Below, one piece after another: positions 27,188 to 42,472 of a stretch of 64,000 nt of DNA. The stretch is from Latrodectus hesperus (taxonomy: Eukaryota; Arthropoda; Arachnida; Araneae; Theridiidae). The stretch lies in contig CM075857.1 of NCBI GenBank assembly GCA_037975125.1, positions 39,085,436-39,149,435 on the forward strand, written 5' to 3'. Made by a program: the position numbers and the translations under genes. Under the pieces are notes generated by a model that saw nothing but the letters and a program-made list of their open reading frames with translations, did no database searches and was not told the origin of the DNA. How positions within the stretch are numbered: the stretch's first letter is position 1; every line of letters starts with the position of its first letter.

Positions 27188-28149
27188 CTCAGAATTACAA
27201 TATTTTCTAATATTTTTAAACATAGCATAAAAAAATAAAAGACTTTGCAACTATATTTTATTTCGATTTACAATAAAACTCAAATTACAGTATTATAGAG
27301 GAAAAATAACCACAACTGTATTATTAAAAAATGATAACATTGAATGACGTTTATTTAAATTAATATTTCTAATGATTTCAAAAGTTTCTAAATGTTTTCA
27401 ATAGTTTTATGGGTTTCTTTAAATATTTTGTAAAAGATCAAGTCACAAAAAATGAAAAAAATATTTTATGATCTGCCTTGAAATTTAGTTTTTTAGAGGA
27501 ATTCATTCAAAATAAAAATTAAAGTCACTGAAAAAATTTTGTCAGATAAAATTTATATTTATGATCTTTTCTTAAACGGGTACTTAATGTGAAATAAAAA
27601 GTTCTGCATATCAATAATTTTTAATTATGTCTGTCAAACTAGGATATTAGGAGAATTTCAAGAGGGGAAAGGAACCAATTGCAAAGGAAAAGAAACATCT
27701 ACAAATGAAAAGTAATAATTTACCTTATATTTACATTACCATTTTCTTTATTTATCAAACAAAATAATGCTATTAGTGTTCTTTTAAGAACAGTAAAATG
27801 ATTAGATTGAAATATAAGCAATTAAATAAATTAGATGATGTTTATTTAGAGTCGCAATACTCTCAAACAGCTCGAATGTTTTTCTGCAGTCGATGATTAT
27901 CAGATTTGCTTAACTCATTTACGACTTCAAGCGAACTTTTTTCAATTATTTAGTTAAGAGAAAAAAGATTCGATTTCGATTAAAATGAAATCATCGATAC
28001 TTTTTTTAATTATTTTTAATTCTTCAAAATAAATTACGTTTTAAGAAGTAAACGAATATAAATTGATTCCGTTTGAGTGGAATTCTACATGGTAATTGTA
28101 AGAAGAAGAGAGTAGATATACAAATACACTCCAATTTCTTAATTTGACA

Positions 28150-28270
28150 TGATCAACAACAGCGCCATATTGAAAAGTCTCTTTGATTCCAGGATTCGAA
28201 TCGAGAACCATCACTTTAAAAGATAAAATGTTACTATTATGTCGTACGGATAGCATAACAGATGTTGTGA
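28150..28270 (-). mobile_element. Possible SINE relic with tRNA-like B box
   Basis: On the minus strand, GTTCTCGATTCGAATCC resembles a pol III B box, preceded about 40 bp upstream by tRNA-like sequence near 28240. The body does not match families A-C and no tail or duplication is seen. Confidence 0.35.
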
Positions 28271-28904
28271 GTGAATATCTTACTAATGCAATGATAAGTT
28301 GGCTTATAAAAGATATGGGTAATGTTCTGTTTTTTATTTTGTTGAACAATTCGAAACTAATCGAGGAAAAAATACTTATTCGTTATTTTTTTTAACTATA
28401 CATAAGTAAAATAATTTTCAAAAGGCTTACTTTTAAATAATATTTTAAATAAAATTTCAAAAAGAATATTCATTGAGTATTCCAAAAACCGAATATTTTA
28501 GCAAATACGACCATTTGTATTTGGAAACTATCAATATGACCCAATTTGAAGAGCACAACTACAAAAATTTTGATATCGTAAGTCACAAAAATCTTCAAAT
28601 TTATATTAATTAGACAAACATTGCATATTGTTTAGTATGTTTATTATAATCAACGACACACACAAATAATTTACAAGAAAGTTTCTGAATACGTGAGAGA
28701 ATCATAATATAAAAATATTTTTGTACACAAAAGGGATGAAAACAAAACGTTCTTATTATTTTTACTTTTTTGGTGAAATATTCACCAGAGAGAATTTGCA
28801 TTAGTTCTGAGAAAATAAATGATTTCATCTACTATAAGAGAGATGAATGGGAATCTAAATTAGCATATAATTATTAATTAGTATAAGCTAATTTATAACA
28901 TAGC

Positions 28905-28992
28905 AAGACGTAACAATACGTCATCTTGGCAACATTTTTCGTCACAAAAAAAATTCATAATTTAGCATTCTGGATTATATGGCATTTCTGCT
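28905..28992. mobile_element. MITE-D fragment (one end only)
   Basis: The run AATACGTCATCTTGGCAACA, then AATTCATAATTTAGCATTCTG and GGATTATATGGCAT, matches the right end of the MITE at 42473-42731. The other end is not recognisable. Confidence 0.7.
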
Positions 28993-29268
28993 GATTTGAG
29001 CATCATGGTTAAATAATGGTATACATTCCAATGATTTTTACCATTATCACAAAAATATAAATTTAAATAAAAACTAATTTTGTATTAATAATTATACCAA
29101 TATTGCAAGTTTTATTGTAAAATTAAATTTGATTACATCATTTGATTTTCTAATTTCTTTAAATTGTTAATTGTGCATACTTAGTACATTTACGTTATGA
29201 TAAAAATAACTTTCCAGTTCTTTATTAAAATTCATGCATTTTAAAGTCATATTAAAACCAAGAGCATT

Positions 29269-32620
<3,352 letters not shown>

Positions 32621-32632
32621 AGTTTAAATATT

Positions 32633-32936
32633 GCCGACCGATTGGCTGAGTGGTTAGCGTTCCTGACTCCTGAGCTGTTGGTCCCGGGTTCGAATCCCGG
32701 TTTGGGCATGGATGTTTCTTTCCTTCTCTGTTCTCTCTGTCCTTTCTTCTGTTATGATGTATGAATGTGGCCCATCCTATAAACAGGTTTGTTGTGGTAT
32801 GGCGCGAGTAACGCTACTCGTCTCCGTGACTTGGTTCACAGGTGCTCGTTGAGTAAAGATAAATGAGTAGCAGTTTCTGGCCTTGTTGTTGCATAGGGTT
32901 CAGTCACCCTTGCGTGCCCGCCATTGGATAAAAAAA
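32633..32936 (+). mobile_element. tRNA-headed SINE, family B, copy 2 (full length)
   Basis: It opens GCCGACCGATTGGCTGAGTGG (A box) with a perfect B box GGGTTCGAATCCCGG, then GGGCATGGATGTTTC, CGCTACTCGTC and GTGACTTGGTTCAC, and ends in an A-rich tail. A perfect 12-bp duplication AGTTTAAATATT flanks it at 32621-32632 and 32937-32948. The acceptor-stem ends do not pair, so it is a SINE rather than a tRNA gene. Confidence 0.95.
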
Positions 32937-33409
32937 AGTTTAAATATTTAATTTTAGCGTTTCTCAAAATCTTGTAACCATACTTAAATTTTTATATGTG
33001 TCAACACGGGTCTTCATCTTTATTTTAAAACTCAACAAATTTCGAATGCATCATTGGGGTAAATACTTAAATGCGTACATTCTGCTGTTTTTAAAGGTAC
33101 TAATAAATATTGAGAAACTTTTTGTTTTGCATGTATTTTCTTTGTTTTTCTCTCTCATTTTTTTTTGGAAATATACTGAGATAAATACATATATGAGTGT
33201 ACAATCTCTACATTTCTGGTTTGCATATTTGGGTATATATATGCATCCAAGTATGCACTCATACAAAAAAATAAAAATAAAAATATATAAAATAACAGAT
33301 AGTGTAAAGTGACAGTAAGTGAAATTTATATAAGTTTTTTTCTTAAAAACATTGCCAGCTTCACAGGAAGAACTTTTTCAGACATGTTAAAACGAAAATG
33401 TCATTTTTC

Positions 33410-33840
33410 GCCGCACTCCTGTGAGGACTTTTCATAGAAAAGTCGAGAACAAATTACGTTTAACACACACAGTCACAAAGTTCCAATTTCGAGCGCTTTG
33501 TCGAAAAGAGATTCTGTTGCCAGGGGGCTCTGCGAGGAATAAAAAAACTATTTCTCCCCGGGAAATTCCAAACACGTTTCGTTGTCGGTGCTGTCACAAT
33601 CTTCTGGTAGAATCCCCGCTGGGAGAAGTTCTTAAAGAGAAATATCATTTTTCTTGGCTCGATAGGCGAGCAAAATATTACAGAATTGTGTCCTAATTTA
33701 AAGGGCGACTGGCGTCCACTACGCTGCACGCTGCTCTATTCCTCCAGCAATTTATTCTTCTTGGCGAAATTTATAATCGACGGATCGAGCTAAGGCATGG
33801 GGAATGCCTACCATTTCGTGTTATTTATTTTGACCACGAA
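33410..33840. promoter_or_regulatory. Unique, higher-GC island: candidate conserved regulatory element
   Basis: This block has visibly higher GC than its flanks, no repeat hallmarks, and no domain-bearing frame on either strand. It contains a GGGAAATTCC site (33560-33569), which fits the Rel/NF-kB consensus, and TA-rich forkhead/homeobox-like words (GTTATTTATTTTG, AATTTATAATCG). A regulatory role in the beat locus is an inference from composition only. Confidence 0.35.
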
Positions 33841-34554
33841 GTGAGAAAAACTTTAATGCAACGGCAAATTTCAAATATTGCAGAGTTTTGAGGACTTACT
33901 TTATGTATCAGCTTAAGGCCATTCAAAGAAATCCAGTAAATACGAGCTTGTTGATATCATGGAAAGATATTATTTTGATTTTAGATATTTCTGTAGGAAT
34001 GATAAGCAATTTGACAGTAATAAGATCAAGAAACTTTTCCAATAGAATAGAATATTTGATTTAGAATATTTATTTGAACTTAAATCCTTATTTTCCAGTT
34101 TGAAACTAATTAACGTTTCTTAGTAATAAATTTTGTGTTTTGAAAAATTAAATATGCGTTGTGAATGATCCCATATTTAGTTACTATAGATAATATAAAT
34201 AATTGGTAATGGGTTGAATTCAAAAATCTTGCATTCTTCCCGTATAAAAAGCAAATATTGAACAGATGTAGCTAACCAGTAAAAGTTAGAGGTAGATAAA
34301 GCATGAATCTCTTGATACATGCTAACGGAATTAGCTTCCAATAAATAATTTGCATTGATGCTCTTCTTTAAAAAAGAGCGAAGAGCAAAGAAAACTGTTT
34401 CCTGTCAATAGACAATGTTTCGTGTTGCTTCTTCAAATAAGGGTTAATAGTAATTTTTGCACTGTATCTGTAGATCGATGTTGAAGGGCCATCATTGGTT
34501 GATTTGTCTCTCAACGATTATCGCTTTTTCAAGAAGATAAGTTAAACCAGGATT

Positions 34555-34680
34555 TACAGTTTAAAGTGGATTCCAAACCACCACAAGCATGCAAGTTCTT
34601 AGGTGGGAGGAAAATCACGAACTATTGTGCTGAAGGTTACAGCGCTTACTACTCGGCTGTCCTCATTGTAAACGACAGTT
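34555..34680 (-). mobile_element. Possible SINE relic
   Basis: The reverse complement begins with GGACAGCCGAGTAGTAAGCG, close to a tRNA-Ser/Leu-type A box, then AGTTCGTGATTTTCCTCCCA at roughly B-box distance. It has no tail or duplication and the body does not match families A-C. Confidence 0.45.
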
Positions 34681-34899
34681 TTATTGAGTTTTTGCCACAG
34701 ACATCATGCCACTCTATCCAGAATTCGACTTTTTATTAATGGTATAACTGAACTTTTCGGAATGGATAGGCATGAGTTTGATTACAAACACTATTGAACA
34801 ATAGAATATTTTGTGCTTGCTCATTTGCCAGAGTGATTGCATAGGAGGTTTTGATTTCCATATTTGCAACATGTGAATATGGACTACTATCTATGCATA

Positions 34900-35260
34900 C
34901 ATACACAGTGGTGCAGGCGAGCCCCGGACTGTATGTTTAGGTTAACGGGCTTAGAATACTCTCCTACCACCAAGTGCCTCGTAATTTAGAACCACTGTCA
35001 GGTGACGAGGTCAGAGCTGGTACCTTCCTCTCCACATCCACGACACACCAACGGAAGGACGTTTTAAGTCACATATTAACGTGGACACGTCCCCAACCCA
35101 CGGAGTGATAGCCACCCAGTGAGGATGTTGTCACCCTCCCAATCAATGACCACGGAAAATGATGCTTCTCTAAACAGAAAACGGCTACAGAGCCACTGGA
35201 GTTCAATTACTATGATCCATAAAAACCTTGAAGACATCATAACTCGATTAGTGTTAAGAA
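34900..35260 (-). mobile_element. Probable SINE body or other dispersed repeat sharing the family C core
   Basis: A GC-richer block whose reverse complement carries GTGGTTCTAAATTACGAGG (about 34977-34996), nearly identical to the core CTAAATTACGAAG of the family C SINEs. A tRNA-like head is not obvious. No open frame resembles a known protein family. Confidence 0.45.
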
Positions 35261-36159
35261 ATTTTACAACAAACAAACTGATTACGTACCGTTAAGCTTT
35301 TCACAACGCAGTACAAAAAAATTTCTTCTGGACTAGACTTATTGTGTAAGATCAATCCGTCATTGTTGAATAATGGTGAAAAAAGAGGGTTAATTTACTT
35401 TTTCCGTGCAAATCTTTTAGGATAAGTTCTAGGGAGCTTACCAAATTCGTCCCTTGTAATGCTTGCATATGGCTCATCTGTGAAAAGTCTTGATGGAAGA
35501 TATATGTCAAGGAGGTATTATAAATGTATTTGTGAGTAGCATATGGCAACAGCACCTTAATGCGATATATCTCTCTGTGATATCGAAAAAAAAACCATAT
35601 CACCGTGCCAATACTTAGTTTTCTTTAATAAATTTAATTTTGAAATTTAGAAATATTTTTAAAACGCAAATATTTTTTGGTGCATTTAATCAGAATGATT
35701 TGAATTATTTCTTTATCATGGTCGTTTAGTAGTTTATATAAAAGTTTCTATATATTTTCAAATTAAAAAGTACTATGCAGAATTAATTTTTGGTTTTCTT
35801 ACCCCAGTACAGTTTTAGGTTAATTACTTATGATAAAATCTAATTACAGAGAAGGTTGATTACCATTTGGATTCTCAAATGAAAAGTTTAACTAAATCTG
35901 AGAACAAGTATAATAGTCAAATATTATATCTTTTAAACAACGTAAAATATTAGCAGGAAAAGATTTTATTTTACTTTTTGAATAAATATTGTAATGGTTT
36001 TCAAATTATATTATTATAGAATTTTGCGAACAAGAAATTTCTTTCTAACTACTCATATTAATGCTAATAAAATAATAGGTTTTTAAAAAATATTTTTAAA
36101 GTGAATCAGCAACTTTACTCAAGTCAATCAGTAGGGTAATAATAATTCAAATATACATA

Positions 36160-36380
<221 letters not shown>

Positions 36381-36748
36381 AAAATTATAATCTATTTGCA
36401 TTATAGTTATGCTATGAAAATATTTTAATTAAAAAAGCTAAATATATAAGAAAAAAGCATGTTTTACTTTAATATGAAAATTCCTGTTAATTCTTAACTT
36501 TTAAAATTTAATTCTCGACATTTCCAGTTTAATCAGCTTAACAGATAAATTAAAATTTATATTTTCATCACAGATAAGAAATGAAAACAATTTGTAAAAT
36601 AAAATTGCACATGCTATATTTTATAATCATTCGCATTTTTTTAACTAACTGCACAAATAAACTTCCCTCTCACCCATATAATGAATCCAATTTTAATAGT
36701 AAAGACAAAAACCAGGGAGAAAAAACAGTTTGCTGCTTATATTCTCAG

Positions 36749-36750
<2 letters not shown>

Positions 36751-36799
<49 letters not shown>
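36751..36799. repeat. (TA)n microsatellite in the beat intron, about 110 bp downstream of the 36906 exon
   Basis: A short TA array of about 48 bp followed by a T run, downstream (in gene sense) of the donor at 36905. Confidence 0.93.
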
Positions 36800-36806
<7 letters not shown>

Positions 36807-36905
36807 TCCTATTAAAAAAATGAGATCCACAAGGATTACATTTCTTTATCTTATAATGAATGATGAAACATCAGTAGCGAACATTTTAATCCTGTTTTTC
36901 CTTAC

Positions 36906-37041
36906 CCATGACATTGAGCTCCCTCTCGGCCTCCACAGACTGGAAGGACGGCGCCTCCGCCGAGACTTCGCAGCGGTAGGTCCCCGTGCTGTTCAGGTCC
37001 ACACTCCGCAGAAACACTGACCTCTGTCCGGACTTCGACAG
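36906..37041 (-). CDS. Beaten path (Beat) family protein, internal exon: second half of Ig domain 1
   Basis: This 136-bp exon completes the Beat Ig domain begun at 42181-42392. Translation starts LSKSGQRSVFLRSVDLNSTG and continues with TYRCEVSAEAPSF, which holds the second Ig cysteine and the strongly conserved Beat signature; an N-x-S/T glycosylation sequon (NST) is present. Seen directly: acceptor (tttgcag) before 37041, donor (gtaag) after 36906, phase 0 in and phase 1 out after VMG. Splicing to the previous exon is in frame with no stop. The exon is markedly GC-rich at third positions, unlike the AT-rich introns around it and richer than its partner exon. The intron between the two exons is 5139 bp and holds a MITE and a Tc1 fossil. 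Exons for the second Ig region and C-terminus must lie below 36906; none was recognised there, so a long intron may run out of the window. Confidence 0.94.
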
Positions 37042-37536
37042 CTGCAAATGCCATTTAATTAATAAAGTCAGTTGTTTCGACAGCTGCTCAAGTTACAGAT
37101 AAATTTATTGAGAGATGATACACTGACAAAAGATATTATGCACATATTTGGTAGAAAAATAACACACCCAAATCATAATTACATTTATGAAATTAATTTA
37201 AATTGTTTTAATGTATAAGATTTTAATATCTAAATTAATTTTCAGGTTAGCGTTTATTTTTTTTTTGATGAAATATTTGTAAAGTAGCTAAGAATTCTTA
37301 TTTATTTATTTATATTGAAAATTATGGATATTACATACACTACAATAATTTGCAGATTAGCATTTAATTTTTTGACGAAATATTTGTAAAGTAACAAAGA
37401 ATTCTTATTTTTTATATTGTATATAACATATATTTTAGTAATTATATAACATATATTTTAATAATTGATTTCCGTGAAGCTGTAGATACTAAGAAATGCG
37501 ACATAAAATAAAATTCCCTACTATAATAGAAAAATT

Positions 37537-37571
37537 ATTGTATTTGGAAATTCCTAATTTCCAAATACAAT
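37537..37571. repeat. Perfect hairpin, 16-bp arms
   Basis: ATTGTATTTGGAAATT and its exact reverse complement are separated by 3 nt (CCT). It lies in the beat intron. Confidence 0.9.
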
Positions 37572-37860
37572 GATTTATGTGGAATAGTACTTTAATAATG
37601 CATGTAAGTAACACATATTTTTTAATATTGTTAACATGATAAAATTATAATTGCAATCACTAATTTTTGTAGTCGTCTTTTATAAAAAGTATACAAATAA
37701 TATTTAAAAATTTAATTTTACTCTCAATAGATGCAAGAATCTTGGATTTATGAAAATAAATTAAGGTTTTACAGAAAGTTTTCAAATTATTTACGAGGGA
37801 AAAATTAATATTTTTAGGCTTTTAATAAATTTAGTATAGTAAATGTTTTTATTAAATACA

Positions 37861-38133
37861 TGGGCACAGATGCCGTATAATCCAGATTGCTAAGTTCTGA
37901 ATTTTTTGGCGATGAAGACATGTTGCCAAGATTGTGATTAGGCGAATTGTGAGTATTGTGAGTAGGCGATGACGTAAACACTAGAATTGCCAAAATAGAA
38001 TTTTCTGCATATTTCTTATAGGTCTCCATCATTATGATGTAATAAACATAAGTTGCCACATACATAAGAAAATTTGCCGAAAAAATAACCTAACGCAGAA
38101 TTTGGCATCATGCATTATACGACATCTGTGCCA
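37861..38133. mobile_element. MITE-D, copy 1 (about 273 bp)
   Basis: The ends GGGCACAGATGCCGTATAAT and (inverted) TGGCACAGATGTCGTATAAT form terminal inverted repeats of about 35-40 bp with mismatches. The interior matches MITE-D copy 2 in reverse orientation (for example TTTGGCGATGAAG and TATAGGTCTCCAT). No coding sequence. The target-site duplication is unclear, so the superfamily is not assigned. Confidence 0.85.
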
Positions 38134-39726
38134 ATGCATGTTTATTTATCTAAAATGTTAAATTAAAAAATAAATAAATATTGAAGAAAAATACATTTAG
38201 ACGTAAAAAATATAATATTCCGAATATAATTGATTAAAAATATTATATAACAATTACATTGCGCCAAAGATAGTAACGCAATATTGTGTTACAATGGATG
38301 ATATAAATATACACTTTTTGTTACTTTTACTAATCAACAATTAAAAATTTGAATTTTTAAGCAATTTGACATCCCAGTTACAAAAAATATTAACTACAAA
38401 AGTCTTCTTAGTCTGTTGGTTATCATTGTCTGATAAGCTTAATCATATTTGTGATATTCATTCTCTCTTTCACACATCATATCGATACAATTACCTCTAA
38501 AAATAAAAACATTTCTTTTGATTGTTTAACGTTTTGACACATTCAACTAAATTATTTACGAATTCCAGTGTCTTCAAAATTATTTCTAGTTTTAAAATTT
38601 ATAAAATATAAATTCATGGATAAATTGACAAAAAAATTTAAAAGCAAGCTAGATATATTACTTAAAAAAAAGGTGAAATTTAAATTTAATACTTATTTTG
38701 TTGCTAACTTATATATATATATAATAAAACTGAGGGAATTTTTAAAAGAACATTTTCTACACGATCTCTCTCTCAAATTTTGGAGACAATCCAGGAATCA
38801 AAACAAAATTACTGTTATGAATATCCCTTCATTCTAATAATCCCAAAAATATGGATGAAATCTTACATTTTCAGAAATATTATTTTCGATCGCTGAAGCG
38901 GAAAATGAAGCATAATATTTCTATCATCACATAGCATTCGGTGGCTGCTTTCGTTTATTAGATGGAGCGGTCCACTGCCTTAGCTCAGAATCCGTGCTTG
39001 TACCATGTTTTACGTTGTCATGGTTAGATAGCAATATTACATTTTCAATTATTGTGGATTTATTACAGCCCCGTAATTATTTCTAACTATTTATCATGCC
39101 CAGAAATGAATATTTGCAAAATTCGTAATTATTTAATGTGATGATACTGTTATTCTTATGAATGTTGTTTACTAAAAGTAATAATATAATAGTTTATTAT
39201 ATTATTCTATTTTACAGTAATGAAAAATAATTATGAGATACATAAATATAGCAAACTTTCATAAATGTGAATAGTTAAATATTTTTCACTTTTGTTGGTT
39301 CAAAGACGAAGATATTTATGATTCCAAACTTTATAGTCTTGTTGAATAATATGTTGTGCAGCAAAGCTTGCAAATACACTGTCGAAAAATTGGAAGTTTA
39401 AGCTAAATAATTGTTATGTGCTATTTATGAATGTATTTGCTTAATATTATCGGAAGGTTCCAGCAAGATTTTATAAAGAAGCTTGTTTTAAACATATTAA
39501 TTAAAACAAAATTATGATCAAGAAGGTTTTATCCAAGCTCTTTCTGTAACTTTGAAAGAGGTAATTTTTCTAAACTTTTAAAACTTATGTAAATATTATC
39601 CTATGTTTTTGATACCGAATAAGAGAAATCCGTATTAAATAAGTACCTTAAATTCATTATATAATGAATGAAATTTACAATTACACAGTTGTAATGAAAA
39701 GAGTGAAAATTATATCTATTATTATA

Positions 39727-41250
39727 TACTGGCCACCAAAAGTTAAGGAACAACATTTTTTTCAAAGCTCACCATAACCAAAAGACTCTAACATTAAAGC
39801 TTATTGTTTATGTAAATGATACAAAAATGTTTAGTGTGTATAAATGATAAAGAATGTACAGTTTATATAAAAGACGAACATGTAAATTTATTCAAAAACG
39901 CTAGTTACTACTTTTTTGATTGCAAAGAACTGATATATATGTGAGTGAGAGAAAAATATGCAAATATATATCAGGCTTTCGTAAATACGCTTGTAAATTT
40001 TGTTGATTTTCTACTTGTATCATCAGTTTCGTTATCAATGGTGTCCCACAATGTCTGAGAGAAATCATTCGCTCGATTCGTGGTGGTCGTTCGGATGGAT
40101 AGAAATAGGGATGACACAGGCTAGTGCTGCTAGCCGCCTTAATGTGTCTCGTAGTGTTGCTCATTGTCTCTGGAATCAATATCATATAGAAGCTTTTGTG
40201 TCAAGAAGTTTCCAGTTCAAGACAAGACATGTTCCAGGATGACCACGAACAACAACACCTACAGAAGACCGCTCTTAAGATCCTTTGGCCCCAAGGAAAA
40301 GAAGCCTTTCTGTTTTGCAACTTGTTGCTGATCACTCTATATCGTAAGGGAGAAGAATACCGCTAGTACAATGAGAAAGCGTCTTCACTATGCAGGTCTA
40401 TATGCAAGGCGACCAGTTGTCTATATGTCCCTCACCGACGACAGAGAAGGGCCCGCTTGGACGCGTGCTAAGTTGGAGGGAACAAAGCACCAGATACTAT
40501 CAATACAAACTGTTGAAAGACATAGCTACTGCGGTGGTAAAATAATGTTTTAGGCAGGAATCTAACTCGGTAGTCATACTGACCTGCATGTGTTCAGGAA
40601 GGAACTAGGACTAGTGTAAGATATCAGGATAAGATCCTTAATCCATATATCCATCCATATGCCAGTGATACAGGGATTAATTTCATTCTGATCGATAATA
40701 ATCTCATAGAGCTGTAGTTTTGAGGAATATCTTGAGGGTCTTGTTTTGGAGCGAATGGAATAGCCAGTTTGATCTCCAGACCTGAATCCCATAGAGCATC
40801 TGTAGCTCCATCTTGGCAGAAAAGTTGCAGTGCTTTAACTCCTCCCCCTATGTTTGTAAAGAGAGCTGGAAAGCAGTTTACTGCATGCCAAGTCTTCACT
40901 TCCTATTTCTGTAATCGAAAATTTATAGCATGGAAAGTTAATGCCACTAATGCATTTAAGCTAAAAGTGGGCATATCCCTTATTAAAACTTCTTTTTGTT
41001 GCATTTCTATGACATTTTACAGTCTAAAACTGTGATTATTTTTTAAAAATAAACTTTTCGAAGGAGATTGCTTTTATTGTTGTAAATCTTTTAAGCACTT
41101 TTTTATGTAAACCTGTATGCTGCAATCAGTACAAGCTTGTTTTGTGCCCATATTATCTAAATTGGTGTTTCTACATTCATTCATTTGCTTCTTTTGTAAA
41201 TTGGGCTAAAAAAAATAACGGTTTTTCCTTAATTTTTGAAGGCTAGTGTA
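39727..41250 (+). mobile_element. Fossil Tc1-like DNA transposon
   Basis: The left end TACTGGCCACCAAAAGTTAAGG has a decayed inverted counterpart at the right (CCTTAATTTTTGAAGGCTAGTG, about 41227-41250). The span of about 1.5 kb is close to the usual 1.6 kb of Tc1 elements. It contains a degenerate transposase on the plus strand. It lies in the intron between the two Beat exons, in the opposite orientation to the gene. Confidence 0.88.
40048..40850 (+). pseudogene. Tc1-like transposase, degenerate
   Basis: Fragments in several frames reconstruct the family order without being joined here: an N-terminal helix-turn-helix region (MTQASAASRLNVSRSVAHCL), then a block with RKRLHYAGLYARRPVVY, then SWREQSTRYYQ, then RYQDKILNPYIHPYA and IDNN (second catalytic aspartate region), then EEYLEG and SPDLNPIEHL (third catalytic residue, E). 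Several in-frame stops, some replacing conserved tryptophans, and multiple frameshifts are present. The segment that should carry the first catalytic aspartate, between about 40450 and 40475, appears deleted (roughly 35-40 codons). The copy is certainly dead. Confidence 0.88.
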
Positions 41251-41269
41251 AATTAACTAGTGAAATGTA

Positions 41270-41321
41270 TTACTTTTGCTATTGAATGTTTATTGAATGT
41301 ATTTACTTTTGCTATTGAATG
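41270..41321. repeat. Short direct repeat, 19 bp twice
   Basis: TTACTTTTGCTATTGAATG occurs at 41270-41288 and exactly again at 41303-41321, just beyond the Tc1 fossil. It is followed by diverged GAATGAACG...GTTACA blocks near 41317 and 41413. Confidence 0.85.
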
Positions 41322-42180
41322 AACGTTACACTTATAAACGTAATGTAACGTGAGAACATTACGTTTCTAACTGTAAAGTAAAATGGGAATTACATTTACA
41401 AGAAAATTGTAATGAATGAACGCGCGCGTTACATTTATAATGCTTAAAATGAAAGTAACAATTGTAATTCAATAAACAAAAATTGCATTCATAAATTCAA
41501 TGTAACAAATATAAACTACATTTAAAATTTCGTCACTTACAACCAAATGCTCCTATTAATATTTAAATATTCTTGTTAAAATAAAAAGGAAAATACATTT
41601 TATTTATGAATTAAATAATTTTTACGTTTAGTTGATTCACATATTTTACAATAGTGCTTTCGTTTAAAAATTTCTATGTGATTTCTTATTTTAAAATATA
41701 TTTCAACACACATGTTGCTACTTAAATATTAGAGCAAGCATTTTGAACAAAATTGTTCAATATCTCTCCTGTTTACTTATACAAATATATTTAGTACAAA
41801 ATAAAACAATTATTGAACAAATTCAATTCGCAATTATAATGTAACATTTTTTATACTGAAGAACTATTAACATATTTTTTCTACCGTGTGGAACTTTATT
41901 TTTATCAACTATTATATATTGTATTTGTATATATTTGCATGAAAAAAATAAATATACTATTTAATACAATATAAACGAAATGTCAATATTGTATGAAATG
42001 ATATGTTAAATTTCTCTATTTTATAATAAATGTGCATAAAGTCATCTATTTGCAACATCTATTAATTTATTGCATATTTTTTATACAATAAATAAGTAAA
42101 TGTTGAAATTGAGAAGGCTTAAGACGTACACAATTTTAATTTTATATGAAAATTAATAAGTAACTTATAACTATACTTAC

Positions 42181-42392
42181 GTCTACTTTGACACCAGGTA
42201 AAGGTAGAAATTGTCCAGGTGGCCAGTCGTTCGGCACATACCTGTAGAACTCGATGTCGTTCTTGTACCATTTGATAGAGTAGAGCCTGTCGTTCTCCAA
42301 CTCGTAAATACAGGATAGCTCAATCGATTCGCCCTGGTTGGCAGCAGTGGGAACATCCAGCATCACCATGCGCAGACAGCGGCCTATCTCAG
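42181..42392 (-). CDS. Beaten path (Beat) family protein, internal exon: first half of Ig domain 1
   Basis: This 212-bp exon encodes the N-terminal half of a Beat-type Ig domain. Beat proteins are secreted or membrane-linked Ig-superfamily proteins of neurons that bind Side family receptors in axon guidance (family knowledge). Seen directly: an acceptor (ttgttgcag) before 42392 and a donor (gtaagt) after 42181; the exon enters in phase 1 and leaves in phase 0, giving 70 full codons. The first Ig cysteine lies in LSCIYEL, the core tryptophan in YSIKWYK, followed by the Beat hallmark EFYRYVP and the PLPGVKVD stretch. Reading continues cleanly into the exon at 36906-37041. A signal-peptide exon must lie upstream (above 42392) but I could not identify it. 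An in-frame ATG just before the exon lies in the intron and is not the start. Beat subtype cannot be fixed from this piece. Confidence 0.93.
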
Positions 42393-42472
42393 CTGCAACA
42401 AGCAAGGCAAAAATTAAGTAATTATTCTAAAATGAGCAATTTGATAAGAGATTTATAAAATATTAGTTTATT

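Larger units (their letters stand above)
37042..42180 (-). other. Beat intron between the two Ig-domain exons
   Basis: A 5139-bp phase-0 intron with GT-AG borders. It holds a perfect 16-bp-arm hairpin (37537-37571), a MITE (37861-38133), a degenerate Tc1-like transposon (39727-41250) and short direct repeats next to that transposon. The remainder is AT-rich with no coding signal. The intron interrupts the domain between the conserved PLPGVKVD and LSKSG segments. Confidence 0.85.

Noticed and set aside
32633..32710. tRNA gene at the head of the family B SINE
   Set aside because: The A and B boxes are good, but the acceptor ends do not pair, the sequence continues into a SINE body, and a target duplication encloses the whole unit.
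33421..33729. Two overlapping frames of about 90 codons on opposite strands
   Set aside because: Neither shows family motifs; the higher GC of the island explains the reduced stop density.
40624..41035. Frames of 70-90 codons on both strands over the Tc1 fossil
   Set aside because: They are out of register with the recognisable transposase (SPDLNPIEHL) and are shadows.
41400..41480. ACGCGCGCGT (also GCGCGCACGCGCG near 26848) as Z-DNA or regulatory site
   Set aside because: Short isolated alternating purine-pyrimidine runs; no supporting context.
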